From: Saprospiraceae bacterium
GTDB taxonomy: Bacteria; Bacteroidota; Bacteroidia; Chitinophagales; Saprospiraceae
DNA: 64,000 bases
Direction of reading: 5' to 3'
Assembly (NCBI GenBank): GCA_028285545.1
Contig: JANQPA010000098.1
Location: 16,198-80,197, forward strand
The notes below the pieces were generated by a model. That model did no database searches and was not told where the DNA came from. It worked only from the letters and a program-made list of their open reading frames with translations. The position numbers and the translations under genes were made by a program. Shown piece after piece: positions 1 through 8,124 of this stretch. Within the stretch, counting starts at the first letter, position 1, and the number at the start of each line of letters is the position of its first letter.

Positions 1-2
1 AA

Positions 3-167
3 ATTGCTGTAGTAGGAAAGAAAAGCCCGGGTCCTAAATCCATTTTTCTTTCGGAAGTAGTTCAGAGACGGTGTTCAATTCTAAACCGTCAAGAAAAATT
101 CAACTCATTTCAGCATTTATTATTTCCATTTAACCGATTTAACACTAGGACGAAATTTTCGTTTTAA
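3..167 (+). CDS. possible 3' end of an unknown gene (partial)
   Basis: One frame is open from the window edge to a TAA at 165-167, giving 54 residues that begin IAVVGKKSPG and end RTKFSF. No family is recognised. A hairpin with a T-run follows about 35 bp later, which fits the end of a transcription unit. An open frame of this length could arise by chance in AT-rich DNA, so this is only a candidate; the sequence left of the window would decide it. Confidence 0.25.
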   Translation: MAVVGKKSPGPKSIFLSEVVQRRCSILNRQEKFNSFQHLLFPFNRFNTRTKFSF

Positions 168-201
168 GTAAAGATATATCAGTATCAGTAAGTTAGGTGA
201 G

Positions 202-236
202 CTCCGCCAGCTATCAAGCGGCGGGGTTTTTTATTT
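202..236 (+). terminator. rho-independent terminator upstream of lpdA
   Basis: A 7-bp G+C-rich stem (202-208 with 220-226, one G-T pair) closes an 11-nt loop and is followed by a run of T. It separates whatever lies to the left from lpdA. Confidence 0.7.
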
Positions 237-251
237 TTATCTCGCAATAAC

Positions 252-259
252 TATCTTTG
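252..259 (+). promoter_or_regulatory. candidate -7 element for lpdA
   Basis: TATCTTTG matches the Bacteroidota -7 consensus TAnnTTTG. No good TTTG is seen about 19 bp upstream, only T-rich DNA. It would give a leader of about 120 nt before the lpdA start. Confidence 0.35.
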
Positions 260-381
260 TGCCGCTTTTTAGCAAAAAACTCATTTATAATTTAACATGT
301 TATTAGTTTGATGACAGCTAAAAAATAGCTTTATCAACAAATAAAATTTTTGGTTCCATTAAAAAAACGTAAAACCATATT

Positions 382-1779
382 ATGCAATACGATTTAATTG
401 TTATCGGAAGCGGACCTGGCGGATATGTAGCTGCTATTCGTGCTTCCCAACTAGGAATGAAAGTTGCTGTAGTAGAAAAAGAATCAATTGGAGGAATTTG
501 CTTAAACTGGGGCTGTATACCCACTAAGGCATTATTAAAAAGTGCCCAGGTATTTGAATATATATCTCATGCACAAGATTATGGTATTAAGGTAGAAAAT
601 AGTGAAGCTGATTTTGGTGCCATGATTAAAAGGAGCCGTGGAGTAGCAGAAGGAATGAGTAAGGGAATCAACTTTTTATTCAGAAAAAATAAAATTGATG
701 TTCTAAATGGCCATGGCCGCCTTCTAAGAGGAAAAAAAGTTTCTGTTACTGATGCTGAAGGCAATGTAAAAGAATATTCTGCCGAACACATCATCGTTGC
801 TACTGGTGGACGGGCAAAATCTCTTCCAAATGTACCGATTGATGGCAAAAAGATTATTGAATACCGCAAGGCCATGTCCTTAGACAAACAGCCTAAGAAA
901 ATGGTAGTGATAGGTGCAGGGGCTATTGGGGTTGAATTCGCCTATTTTTATCATTCCATAGGTACAGAAGTCACAGTGGTTGAATTCCTGGAACAAGGGC
1001 TGGTACCAAGGGAAGATGCCGAGGTCTCAAAAGAGCTTACCAAAATTTATAAAAGAAAAGGAATCAAAGTATTGGGTAATACCTCGGTAGAAGCCGTTGA
1101 TACCAAAGGTAGAGGTTGTACCGTAACTGTAAAAGATAGAAAAAAGGGTACTACCTCAGAAATAAAATGTGATATCGTCTTATCAGCAGTGGGTGTCACT
1201 CCCAATACAGAAGATGTTGGTTTGGAAGTTTTGGGAGTAGAAACCGATAGAGGATTAATCAAAGTAGACGAATTTTATCGAACCAATGTAGCTGGTATTT
1301 ATGCCATTGGTGATGTTGTTCCAGGTCCTGCCTTGGCTCATGTTGCCAGCGCAGAAGGTATTATCTGTGTGGAAAAAATAGCGGGACACCACCATCAGGC
1401 ATTAGATTATCAAAATATTCCATCCTGTACTTACTGTATACCAGAAGTAGCTTCAGTTGGTTTTACTGAGCAAGCTGCAAAAGATGCCGGCTACGATGTC
1501 AAAGTAGGGAAATTTCCATTTTCTGCTTCAGGTAAAGCCAGTGCTTCAGGTGAAAAAAGTGGTTTTGTTAAAGTTATTTTTGATGCTAAATATGGAGAGT
1601 TTTTGGGAGCCCACATGGTAGGTTCTAATGTAACAGAAATGATTGCAGAGGTAGTGGCTGCCAGAAAACTAGAAACCACCGGAATGGAAATTATTAAAAC
1701 AGTCCACCCACACCCAACCATGAGTGAAGCGATTATGGAAGCTGCGGCAGCGGCTTATGGGGAGGTGATTCACTTATAG
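382..1779 (+). CDS. lpdA: dihydrolipoyl dehydrogenase (E3)
   Basis: This flavoprotein reoxidises the dihydrolipoamide of the pyruvate and 2-oxoglutarate dehydrogenase complexes, passing electrons to NAD+. The 465 residues start with the FAD fold GSGPGGYVAA (9-18). The redox disulfide is C40/C45 in GGICLNWGCIPTK, a second nucleotide fold GAGAIGVEF lies near 180, and the C-terminal HPHPTMSE supplies the His444/Glu449 pair. The length is normal for the family. The ATG at 382 places the FAD fold at the usual distance from the N-terminus. The gene stands alone between a terminator at 202-236 and a perfect palindrome at 1785-1825, so E1 and E2 must be encoded elsewhere. Identification is firm; which complex it serves cannot be told from this window. 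Confidence 0.97.
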   Translation: MQYDLIVIGSGPGGYVAAIRASQLGMKVAVVEKESIGGICLNWGCIPTKALLKSAQVFEYISHAQDYGIKVENSEADFGAMIKRSRGVAEGMSKGINFLFRKNKIDVLNGHGRLLRGKKVSVTDAEGNVKEYSAEHIIVATGGRAKSLPNVPIDGKKIIEYRKAMSLDKQPKKMVVIGAGAIGVEFAYFYHSIGTEVTVVEFLEQGLVPREDAEVSKELTKIYKRKGIKVLGNTSVEAVDTKGRGCTVTVKDRKKGTTSEIKCDIVLSAVGVTPNTEDVGLEVLGVETDRGLIKVDEFYRTNVAGIYAIGDVVPGPALAHVASAEGIICVEKIAGHHHQALDYQNIPSCTYCIPEVASVGFTEQAAKDAGYDVKVGKFPFSASGKASASGEKSGFVKVIFDAKYGEFLGAHMVGSNVTEMIAEVVAARKLETTGMEIIKTVHPHPTMSEAIMEAAAAAYGEVIHL

Positions 1780-1784
1780 ATTTT

Positions 1785-1825
1785 AAAAAGAATGATGGCG
1801 GCCCGTGGCCGCCATCATTCTTTTT
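1785..1825. terminator. perfect bidirectional terminator between lpdA and the HlyD gene
   Basis: Two 19-nt arms (1785-1803 and 1807-1825) are exact reverse complements around a 3-nt loop. They begin with A5 and end with T5, so the hairpin can stop transcription from lpdA (+) and from the convergent HlyD gene (-), whose stop codon is at 1831. Confidence 0.9.
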
Positions 1826-1830
1826 ATTGG

Positions 1831-3129
1831 TTATAGTCTATTCCTCCTAAATCCTTGAATCACCCAATCAATCAGACTTTTTTTCTCAGTAATTATTTTA
1901 GCCACACCATGCAGCTCTCTGGAAGTTTCAATTTTTTCACCGGAATTGGTCATTAGTCCATCAGGAAAGGTCACTTCTATGGGAATGGCTTCATTATTCA
2001 CTGGAGCTCGGGCCTTCCATTTTACGTAACCAACCATGGCTCCGAAATCTGGATAGGGGTAGCTATTTAACTCTACCACAACCCTTTGTTGGGCGCGTAC
2101 CTTCCCAGATCCTTCAATTGGCAAATTGATCTTACCAATGGTTTCAGTAGAATCAGGGGGTACAATAATAAAGATGGGACTTACTCGAGGAATGACATAT
2201 TGCTCTCTCAGATTTTCCTGAGAATACATAACGGTACCATTAATAGGAGATGTTACTAAAAATCGATCACACCAATCCTCTACTTTATTTTTGAGATCCG
2301 TGAATCTTGCTCTCATATTTCTGGCTGCTTCCGCCTGGGTAGCAGAGATGTCTTTTCTCTCATCAGATTTTTCGCGCTGGATGGCGCTGATCATAAATTC
2401 CATTCCCTTTTTATTAGAAATTGCCCCTTGCATTTCTCTTTCCAGAGATGTCAAATTTTCTCGCGAAGTTCTTAATAGATCAAAGCTAATCCTACCATCC
2501 CTGTATCGCTGTTCATCTCTGGCAACTCTTCGATAGGCATAATCGATTTCCTTAGCCAGCTTCATTTTTAACTCCTCTTGGGCAGCAATGCCACTTTGAA
2601 GCTGTGAAATTCGGGATTCGGCCTGCCTTGGAGAAGATAAGGGCTGAAGAGAAAGCTGGTAATCAATTTGACTATTTTGAAAAGAATAAAATGCCTGGGA
2701 AAGGTCTTTATCGCCCAGTCTTAAATCCTGCTGAGGCTGAAAGTCCATCAAGGCCTCATCAGTGAGGTCTTTAAAAAAAAGAAGCTCGTCTAATAGGATC
2801 ATCACATCATTATAAGAGGCACCATCCTTACTTTCAAAAACGAGTAAAGCTTCACCCCTTCCAACACTATCATTATTGGCAACAAGAATATCAGAAACTT
2901 TAATGCCCGGTTCTTCAGTGTAAATAGTGTAAGGAGGGTCTTCAGTGGTAATGGTGATTTTAGCTTCAATAATATCTGGATACTTAATCCAGTATGCTGC
3001 CCAGGCCAAAGCAATGAAGGTCCCAAAAGCCAGAGTAGTTCCCCATCGAGCCATCCAGCCTGGTGGAGTGCCTAAGATTTCCTGAACCTCTTCACTTCTT
3101 ATTTCTATATCTTCCGGGTTATTTCTCAC
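1831..3129 (-). CDS. HlyD-family membrane fusion protein
   Basis: This is the periplasmic adaptor of a peptide or protein exporter. The 432-residue protein has a short cytosolic N-terminus and one membrane helix near residues 28-48 (TLAFGTFIALAWAAYWI). It continues with a lipoyl/barrel half, a long coiled-coil hairpin (about 125-275, rich in E, Q, R and L) and a second barrel half with the segment LVTSPINGTVMYSQENL. This order is typical of HlyD/LktD adaptors. The gene follows the C39-peptidase ABC transporter by 42 bp on the same strand, so the two are probably one operon and one machine. No TolC-like outer-membrane channel is nearby. The substrate is unknown. Confidence 0.88.
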   Translation of the reverse strand: MRNNPEDIEIRSEEVQEILGTPPGWMARWGTTLAFGTFIALAWAAYWIKYPDIIEAKITITTEDPPYTIYTEEPGIKVSDILVANNDSVGRGEALLVFESKDGASYNDVMILLDELLFFKDLTDEALMDFQPQQDLRLGDKDLSQAFYSFQNSQIDYQLSLQPLSSPRQAESRISQLQSGIAAQEELKMKLAKEIDYAYRRVARDEQRYRDGRISFDLLRTSRENLTSLEREMQGAISNKKGMEFMISAIQREKSDERKDISATQAEAARNMRARFTDLKNKVEDWCDRFLVTSPINGTVMYSQENLREQYVIPRVSPIFIIVPPDSTETIGKINLPIEGSGKVRAQQRVVVELNSYPYPDFGAMVGYVKWKARAPVNNEAIPIEVTFPDGLMTNSGEKIETSRELHGVAKIITEKKSLIDWVIQGFRRNRL

Positions 3130-3171
3130 GAATAATTAGTTTGTGGTTTCTACAATACAAGATGACTAAAA

Positions 3172-5361
3172 TTAGGCACCCAATTCTAATTGATTTCGAA
3201 CCAACTGATAGTAAGCTCCCTTAGCATAGGTAAGTTCTTCATGTGTCCCTTGTTCCACAATTTCTCCTTTCTCCAAAACGATAATATTGTCAGCATTCAT
3301 GACAGTGCTAAGACGATGTGCAACAATTACTACTGTTTTTCCTCTGAAAAATTCTTCGAGATTTTCCATAATCAGCATCTCATTGAATGCATCCAAAGCA
3401 GCAGTAGCTTCATCAAAGAAGATGTATTCCGGGTTTTTATAAACTGCACGAGCAATTAAGAGCCGTTGTTTTTGTCCCTGGCTCAAACCAAGACCTTCTT
3501 GTCCGATTTTGGTATTATAGCCCAGAGGTAGGGATTCAATAAAATTTTGAATATTAGCAACCTTAACGGCTTTAAGTAATTTTGATTTATCGATTATTTC
3601 ATCCCCAAGAGCAATATTACGGGCTATAGAGTCAAAGAAAATAAACCCTTCCTGCAAAACCACGCCACATTTATCCCGCCACAGACGATTGTGCATATTA
3701 GACAAGTTAATGTCACCAATTCGAATGGTTCCATCTGTGGGAGTGTAGAAGTTGAGCAATAACTTTAATAAGGTAGTTTTACCACTTCCGCTGGAGCCAA
3801 CAATCGCTGTTGTTTTGCCTTTACGGATTTTGAGATCTACATTTTTCAAAACCATGGGGGAATGAGGTCCATCATATTGAAAGAATACCTTGTCGAGAAC
3901 TATGTTACCCAATTCTGGTAAAAAAGTAACCTTGTCCTCTTCGTTTTCTTCATCCTCTCGAGTATGGATTTCATTCATACGCTCCAGGCTGATTTTCGCT
4001 TCCTGCATCGACCTTACAAAATTGACAAATTGATTGATAGGTGAATTCAGTTGGCCAACAATGTATTGAATCGCTACCAGCATTCCCAAGGTCATGTCAT
4101 TATCAATAACTGCTTTAGCTACAATAAATATGATGAGTAAATTTTTAGTCTCATTGATAAAAGTGGCTCCTGAACGTTGGAGTTGCTCCAGTCTTAATGA
4201 ACTGATACTGGTTCGGAATAAACGAGATTGAATACGCTCCCATGCCCATCTTTTTTGTTTTTCTGCATTATGGAGTTTAATTTCTTGCATTCCGTTAATC
4301 AATTCAATCAAATTACCTTGATTTTCGGCAGATTGATCAAATCTTTTATAGTCCAGCTCTCGTCTTCTTTTCATAAAAAATAAAATCCAGCCTATATTAA
4401 CCAGAGTCCCTGTCATGAAAATCAAAAAGACGGTCATATCCCAGAAAAGAAGTACGGCGGCAAATACAAAAAAGTTAAGGAGTGAAAAGAAAGAAAACAG
4501 GCTGGTTGAACTCAAAAAGCGCTGAACTCTTTCATGGTCAAAGATACGCTGCATTAAGTCACCCGTCATTTTGCTATCAAAAAAGCGAATGGGAAGTTTA
4601 GTGAGTTTGATCAGAAAATCCGAAATAAGGCTGATATTTACGCGAATTCCAACGTGCAATAAAATCCACCCTCTAAAGTACTCTACGGCTGTTTGGGTTA
4701 AGAACAACACCAACTGAGCAGTAAGTATTAATACGATGAAGCCAACATCAATGGTATTAACCCCAACATCAATAAGTGCTTTAATTAAAAAAGGAAAGGC
4801 CAGTTGTAAAACACTTCCTAAAAACAGGCCGATTACAAGCTGAACAATCAGGCTTTTATATTTACCGAAATAAGAAAGGACGTAGCCAAAGCCCGATTTA
4901 TTTACCTTTTCACCATCTCTTTCATAAAACTCAGGCGTCGTTTCTAGTAATAATAATACACCAACAGGGCTTCCATCTTCTATATCGCTGCTCCAATTGT
5001 CCAGAAACTCCTCACGGCTAAGCTTAATTTTTCCATGAGCAGGATCTGCGATCCATACATACTTCCGATTGGCTTTAATAACTACTACGAAATGATTTTG
5101 CTTCCAATGGGCTATACAGGGTAAGGGAATATCCTTGGCAAGGCGGTCATATGTTGTTTTGACGGCGAGTGATTGCAGGCCTATCCTCTCTGCTGCATCG
5201 CTAATGCCAAGCAGGGATACACCTTGTCTGCCCATGTGTGTCATTTCCCGGAGATAATCCAGGGAATAATACCTTCCAAAGTATCGTGCAACCATTCGAA
5301 GGCAGGTTGCACCACAATCCATGGCATCTAATTGTTGATAAAATGGAAAACTCTTAAACAT
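3172..5361 (-). CDS. C39-peptidase-containing ABC exporter
   Basis: A 729-residue ABC exporter with an N-terminal C39 cysteine peptidase, the class that cleaves double-glycine leaders while exporting bacteriocins or similar peptides. Visible parts: catalytic C16 (DCGATC), H90 (HWKQNHF) and D106 (ADPAHG); a six-helix membrane domain about 165-440; Walker A GSSGSGKT 522-529; signature LSQGQ 626-630; Walker B IFFDEA 647-652; H-loop H682. The signature has Q in place of the more common second G (LSGGQ). All three peptidase residues are present, so it is probably active. A HlyD adaptor follows by 42 bp. No double-glycine precursor gene was recognised in the 336-bp space upstream, so the cargo is unknown. 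Confidence 0.93.
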   Translation of the reverse strand: MFKSFPFYQQLDAMDCGATCLRMVARYFGRYYSLDYLREMTHMGRQGVSLLGISDAAERIGLQSLAVKTTYDRLAKDIPLPCIAHWKQNHFVVVIKANRKYVWIADPAHGKIKLSREEFLDNWSSDIEDGSPVGVLLLLETTPEFYERDGEKVNKSGFGYVLSYFGKYKSLIVQLVIGLFLGSVLQLAFPFLIKALIDVGVNTIDVGFIVLILTAQLVLFLTQTAVEYFRGWILLHVGIRVNISLISDFLIKLTKLPIRFFDSKMTGDLMQRIFDHERVQRFLSSTSLFSFFSLLNFFVFAAVLLFWDMTVFLIFMTGTLVNIGWILFFMKRRRELDYKRFDQSAENQGNLIELINGMQEIKLHNAEKQKRWAWERIQSRLFRTSISSLRLEQLQRSGATFINETKNLLIIFIVAKAVIDNDMTLGMLVAIQYIVGQLNSPINQFVNFVRSMQEAKISLERMNEIHTREDEENEEDKVTFLPELGNIVLDKVFFQYDGPHSPMVLKNVDLKIRKGKTTAIVGSSGSGKTTLLKLLLNFYTPTDGTIRIGDINLSNMHNRLWRDKCGVVLQEGFIFFDSIARNIALGDEIIDKSKLLKAVKVANIQNFIESLPLGYNTKIGQEGLGLSQGQKQRLLIARAVYKNPEYIFFDEATAALDAFNEMLIMENLEEFFRGKTVVIVAHRLSTVMNADNIIVLEKGEIVEQGTHEELTYAKGAYYQLVRNQLELGA

Positions 5362-5578
5362 AGATACCTACTCTCAAGCTGATTTTTAATTAAAAAAAGT
5401 ACACAGCTGAATATGGGGGAATTTTGTGATTTTCTCGCTAAACTCTTGATAATAAGTGCAAAATACCAAATATTACGTCAATAAAATACTTTTATAAGAT
5501 TTTTTTTGCATTTATTCATTCCTTTGTGCATAATTGGGATCTTTTTCTCTAAATTCGAAACGTAAGTAAGTAATGTTA

Positions 5579-5615
5579 ATTATAACTTTCCCCGCGGCGC
5601 GGGGAAAGTTATAAT
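5579..5615. repeat. perfect palindrome, copy A of a dispersed family
   Basis: Two 17-nt arms (5579-5595, 5599-5615) around GGC form a perfect hairpin with a G+C core. It lies between divergent genes, so it is not a simple terminator. In reverse orientation it resembles the hairpin at 38244-38279: both share the ACTTTCC arm, a CGCGG-type centre and a flanking TATTTTATATTAT stretch. Confidence 0.85.
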
Positions 5616-5633
5616 ATAAAATATATACTCCTA

Positions 5634-5663
5634 TTTGCGTTGTATATTTTATATATAAATTTG
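5634..5663 (+). promoter_or_regulatory. promoter of the glycosyltransferase-like gene
   Basis: TTTG at 5634-5637 and TAAATTTG at 5656-5663 are separated by 18 bp, close to the Bacteroidota primary-sigma consensus (TTTG, 19 bp, TAnnTTTG). The start codon is about 35 bp downstream. Confidence 0.6.
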
Positions 5664-5697
5664 CTTCCTTACATAATTACTTGCTTAGTTATATTTT

Positions 5698-6651
5698 ATG
5701 CATAATATTTTCCTTTCTGTTGTTACTGTAGTCCAAAATCCTTCACAATTCAGGGTCTTACCTTCTTTTTTTCAAAACATTTATCAGCAATTAAATGGAG
5801 AATTTTCAGACTTTGAACTCATTTTAATTAATAACACACAAAGCCCGGACATTGATCAGTATATCCTATCTCTTGAAGAATCTATTAAAAAACACATTTA
5901 TTTATTAAATCTATCCACAACAACCAATATAAATAACGCATTTTTAGCTGGACTTGATAGAGCTAACGGAGATTATACATTAATTTTTGAGATCGAATTA
6001 TTCAAAAATACTGATATCATCCCTGAATTATATGATAAAACCCGAGAACATTATGACATTGTTTATTTAAGGGCTAAAGACAGAAAAATTCCTTTTAAGT
6101 TTCGTTTGTTCTACCGCCTTTTTTATTTTATTCTAAAAAATTACTCTTCGTTAAAAATTGACGAGAATGCTTTTAGTACAAGGATCATATCTCGAAGAGC
6201 ACTAAATTCTCTACTTCGATTAAGAGAAAATTTAAAATTTATGAAAGCGCTTTATGGTATTGTGGGGTATAAAACCAGCTTTCTTGAATTTACAGGAGAT
6301 TCGGAGCCGGCGGAACAGGAGTCTTTCTCAGAGCGTTTCCGAACTTCTCTTATCGCCATTACCTCCTTCACTACTTTTTTAAGGTCTTTACTTTTATGGA
6401 TATTTATTTTTTCCCTCCTCTTCCTGGGAGGAGTGATGATTAATGCTTTAAAAGTGCGTTTCTCCGGTTCAGATATTTTTGGAAATCCCGCTGAAATTGT
6501 AACAGGATGGACCTTTTTAGTGGTTATTATTTCGGTTTTTTTCGCCCTCACCTTCCTGAACCTATACATCATGTCTATCTACCTCTCAAATATCTACACA
6601 GAAATCAAACAAAGACCCTTGTACATCATTGAGTCCGTCAAACGTTTTTAG
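5698..6651 (+). CDS. family 2 glycosyltransferase-like membrane protein
   Basis: The 317-residue protein begins LSVVTVVQNPSQF and has the early segment ELILINNT, which follows the GT-A fold of family 2 glycosyltransferases of the DPM1/GtrB kind. Two membrane helices close it: about 228-248 (LLLWIFIFSLLFLGG) and about 270-292 (FLVVIISVFFALTFLNLYI). The position where the metal-binding DxD motif is expected reads FEIEL, and no other DxD stands at that place. It may therefore be a divergent or inactive member. It stands alone behind its own promoter, divergent from the ABC exporter. A lipid-linked sugar transferase role is inference only. Confidence 0.72.
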   Translation: MHNIFLSVVTVVQNPSQFRVLPSFFQNIYQQLNGEFSDFELILINNTQSPDIDQYILSLEESIKKHIYLLNLSTTTNINNAFLAGLDRANGDYTLIFEIELFKNTDIIPELYDKTREHYDIVYLRAKDRKIPFKFRLFYRLFYFILKNYSSLKIDENAFSTRIISRRALNSLLRLRENLKFMKALYGIVGYKTSFLEFTGDSEPAEQESFSERFRTSLIAITSFTTFLRSLLLWIFIFSLLFLGGVMINALKVRFSGSDIFGNPAEIVTGWTFLVVIISVFFALTFLNLYIMSIYLSNIYTEIKQRPLYIIESVKRF

Positions 6652-6661
6652 TGAAAAAACT

Positions 6662-6669
6662 TATCTTTG
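6662..6669 (+). promoter_or_regulatory. candidate -7 element for the MiaE-like gene
   Basis: TATCTTTG fits TAnnTTTG and lies just after the preceding stop codon. It would give a leader of about 160 nt that contains the inverted word array at 6680-6816. Confidence 0.35.
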
Positions 6670-6679
6670 TTTGCCTTAG

Positions 6680-6816
6680 GTTAATCGTTATTTGTTATTG
6701 AGTTATTCGTTATTGGGTTATTGAGTTAATGGTTATTGAGTTATGATTTCAGGGTTAAAGTATATCCACATTAACTTACAACTTCACGAATAACGATTAA
6801 CCCAATAACGATTAAC
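6680..6816. repeat. inverted word array (GTTAATCGTTATT)
   Basis: The first half is a chain of variants of GTTATTGGGTTATTGAGTTA; the second half carries the reverse complement. The 13-mer GTTAATCGTTATT at 6680-6692 has two exact inverted copies at 6789-6801 and 6804-6816. It fills the space between two same-strand genes. Confidence 0.85.
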
Positions 6817-6831
6817 GAACAACAAAAAAAA

Positions 6832-7449
6832 ATGAATACCAAAGAAGAAGAACTCCAAAGAGTAAGAATGCTGGGTCTGAAGTTACCCACTGATCCGAGA
6901 TGGGTTAATATGGCAGAAATGGATCTGGAAGAGATATTAACCGACCATGCCTATTGTGAGCAAAAAGCAGCTACTTCTTGTATTTCACTGATCCAACAAT
7001 ATCCGGAAAGAGAAGAAATGGTCAGGGAATTGGCTCCTATAGTTACCGAAGAATGGGGGCATTTCCGCATGGTCCTTAAAGAACTTGACAAACGACAATT
7101 GAAGTTGGGTAGGCAACGCAAGGATGAATATGTCAATAAACTCTTGGCCTTTCAAAAAAAAGGGGGCAGCAGGGAAGAAAGGCTTTTGGAAAAACTATTG
7201 GTATGTGCTCTAATAGAGGCGCGAAGCTGTGAACGATTTCGATTGCTTTCACTCCACATAAGTGATGATGATTTAAAAGATTTTTATCACAAATTTATGG
7301 TTTCTGAAGCCGGTCACTACGTATTATTTATTGAACTGGCCAGAAATTATTTTGGGGTAGAAAAAGCCAACCGCCGATGGCAGGAATATCTTGAGCGAGA
7401 AGCAGAGATAATGAAAGAATTGGAATTAAGAGGTGATCGTATCCACTAA
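6832..7449 (+). CDS. miaE: MiaE-like tRNA-(ms2io6A37) hydroxylase
   Basis: MiaE is a ferritin-like diiron monooxygenase that hydroxylates the isopentenyl group of ms2i6A at tRNA position 37. The 205-residue protein carries the four-helix-bundle ligands in order: DHAYCEQKAA, EEWGHF, EARSCERF and SEAGHY, meaning two E..ExxH-type pairs with all Glu and His present. The N-terminus LGLKLPTDPRWVNMAE is also characteristic of the family. It is followed after 14 bp by an esterase gene on the same strand, probably in one transcript. The leader contains the inverted array at 6680-6816. Function rests on the family; the specific substrate in this organism is not shown. Confidence 0.88.
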   Translation: MNTKEEELQRVRMLGLKLPTDPRWVNMAEMDLEEILTDHAYCEQKAATSCISLIQQYPEREEMVRELAPIVTEEWGHFRMVLKELDKRQLKLGRQRKDEYVNKLLAFQKKGGSREERLLEKLLVCALIEARSCERFRLLSLHISDDDLKDFYHKFMVSEAGHYVLFIELARNYFGVEKANRRWQEYLEREAEIMKELELRGDRIH

Positions 7450-7463
7450 TTCTATCAATAATA

Positions 7464-8117
7464 ATGAAAGCCCACGAGTTTAAAGTTCAACGCACAGCCA
7501 GATATTACACCCTGGGAGAAGCAGGCCCACGTACCAAATATTTTTGGATTGTTTGTCATGGTTATGGTCAATTGGCCAAACATTTTATCCGAAAATTTGA
7601 TGCGATTCAAGCTGAAGATACTTTCATCCTAGCTCCTGAAGGGCTTTCTAAATTTTATTGGGAGAGTCCTAAAAGTCGAGAACCGGTAGCTTCCTGGATG
7701 ACCAGAGAAGATCGCTTAAATGAAATTGAGGACTATTCAGAAATGATTCTTATCCTCTATCAAAAATACAAAGCTCAGTGTTCTGAAGAGGTAAAAATCA
7801 TTCTACTCGGTTTTTCTCAGGGTTGTGCCACCCAAGTCCGCTGGATGCTTAACAAATTTCCTGATTTTCACAGCCTTATCATGTGGGCTGGACTATTCCC
7901 TGAAGATCTTAATTATATTCCCCATAAAAATTATTTGTCCAATAAAAGTTTATATTTCATCTACGGAACTGAGGATGTTTTCTTAACTGAAGAACGCAAA
8001 AGGGATCACCATAAACTCATTGAAGACAACCAATTGGAAGTGGAAATGATCGAATTTGAAGGACCCCATAAAGTCATTCGTTCGGAGTTAATTAAGTTAC
8101 TTGAAATCATGAAGTAA
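7464..8117 (+). CDS. alpha/beta hydrolase, phospholipase/carboxylesterase type
   Basis: A small cytosolic serine hydrolase of 217 residues. Visible motifs are the oxyanion segment CHGYGQ, the nucleophile elbow GFSQG, a late acidic residue in YGTEDVF and the catalytic His in EGPHKV. The family hydrolyses esters of short or medium acyl chains; the substrate is unknown. It is probably co-transcribed with the MiaE-like gene. The last codons (LEIMK and stop) belong to one arm of an inverted repeat whose other arm lies beyond the IS element at 9865-9887, so the 3' end of this gene was once part of a palindrome shared with the convergent gene. Confidence 0.82.
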   Translation: MKAHEFKVQRTARYYTLGEAGPRTKYFWIVCHGYGQLAKHFIRKFDAIQAEDTFILAPEGLSKFYWESPKSREPVASWMTREDRLNEIEDYSEMILILYQKYKAQCSEEVKIILLGFSQGCATQVRWMLNKFPDFHSLIMWAGLFPEDLNYIPHKNYLSNKSLYFIYGTEDVFLTEERKRDHHKLIEDNQLEVEMIEFEGPHKVIRSELIKLLEIMK

Positions 8118-8124
8118 AAAAAAA

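Larger units (their letters stand above)
5362..5697. other. 336-bp divergent intergenic region
   Basis: AT-rich spacer between the ABC exporter (-) and the glycosyltransferase-like gene (+). It holds the palindrome at 5579-5615 and a promoter at 5634-5663. No small precursor peptide gene was recognised on either strand. Confidence 0.6.

Noticed and set aside
5362..5697. Search for a double-glycine-leader peptide beside the C39 exporter
   Set aside because: No short frame with a GG or GA cleavage signature was found on either strand in this gap.
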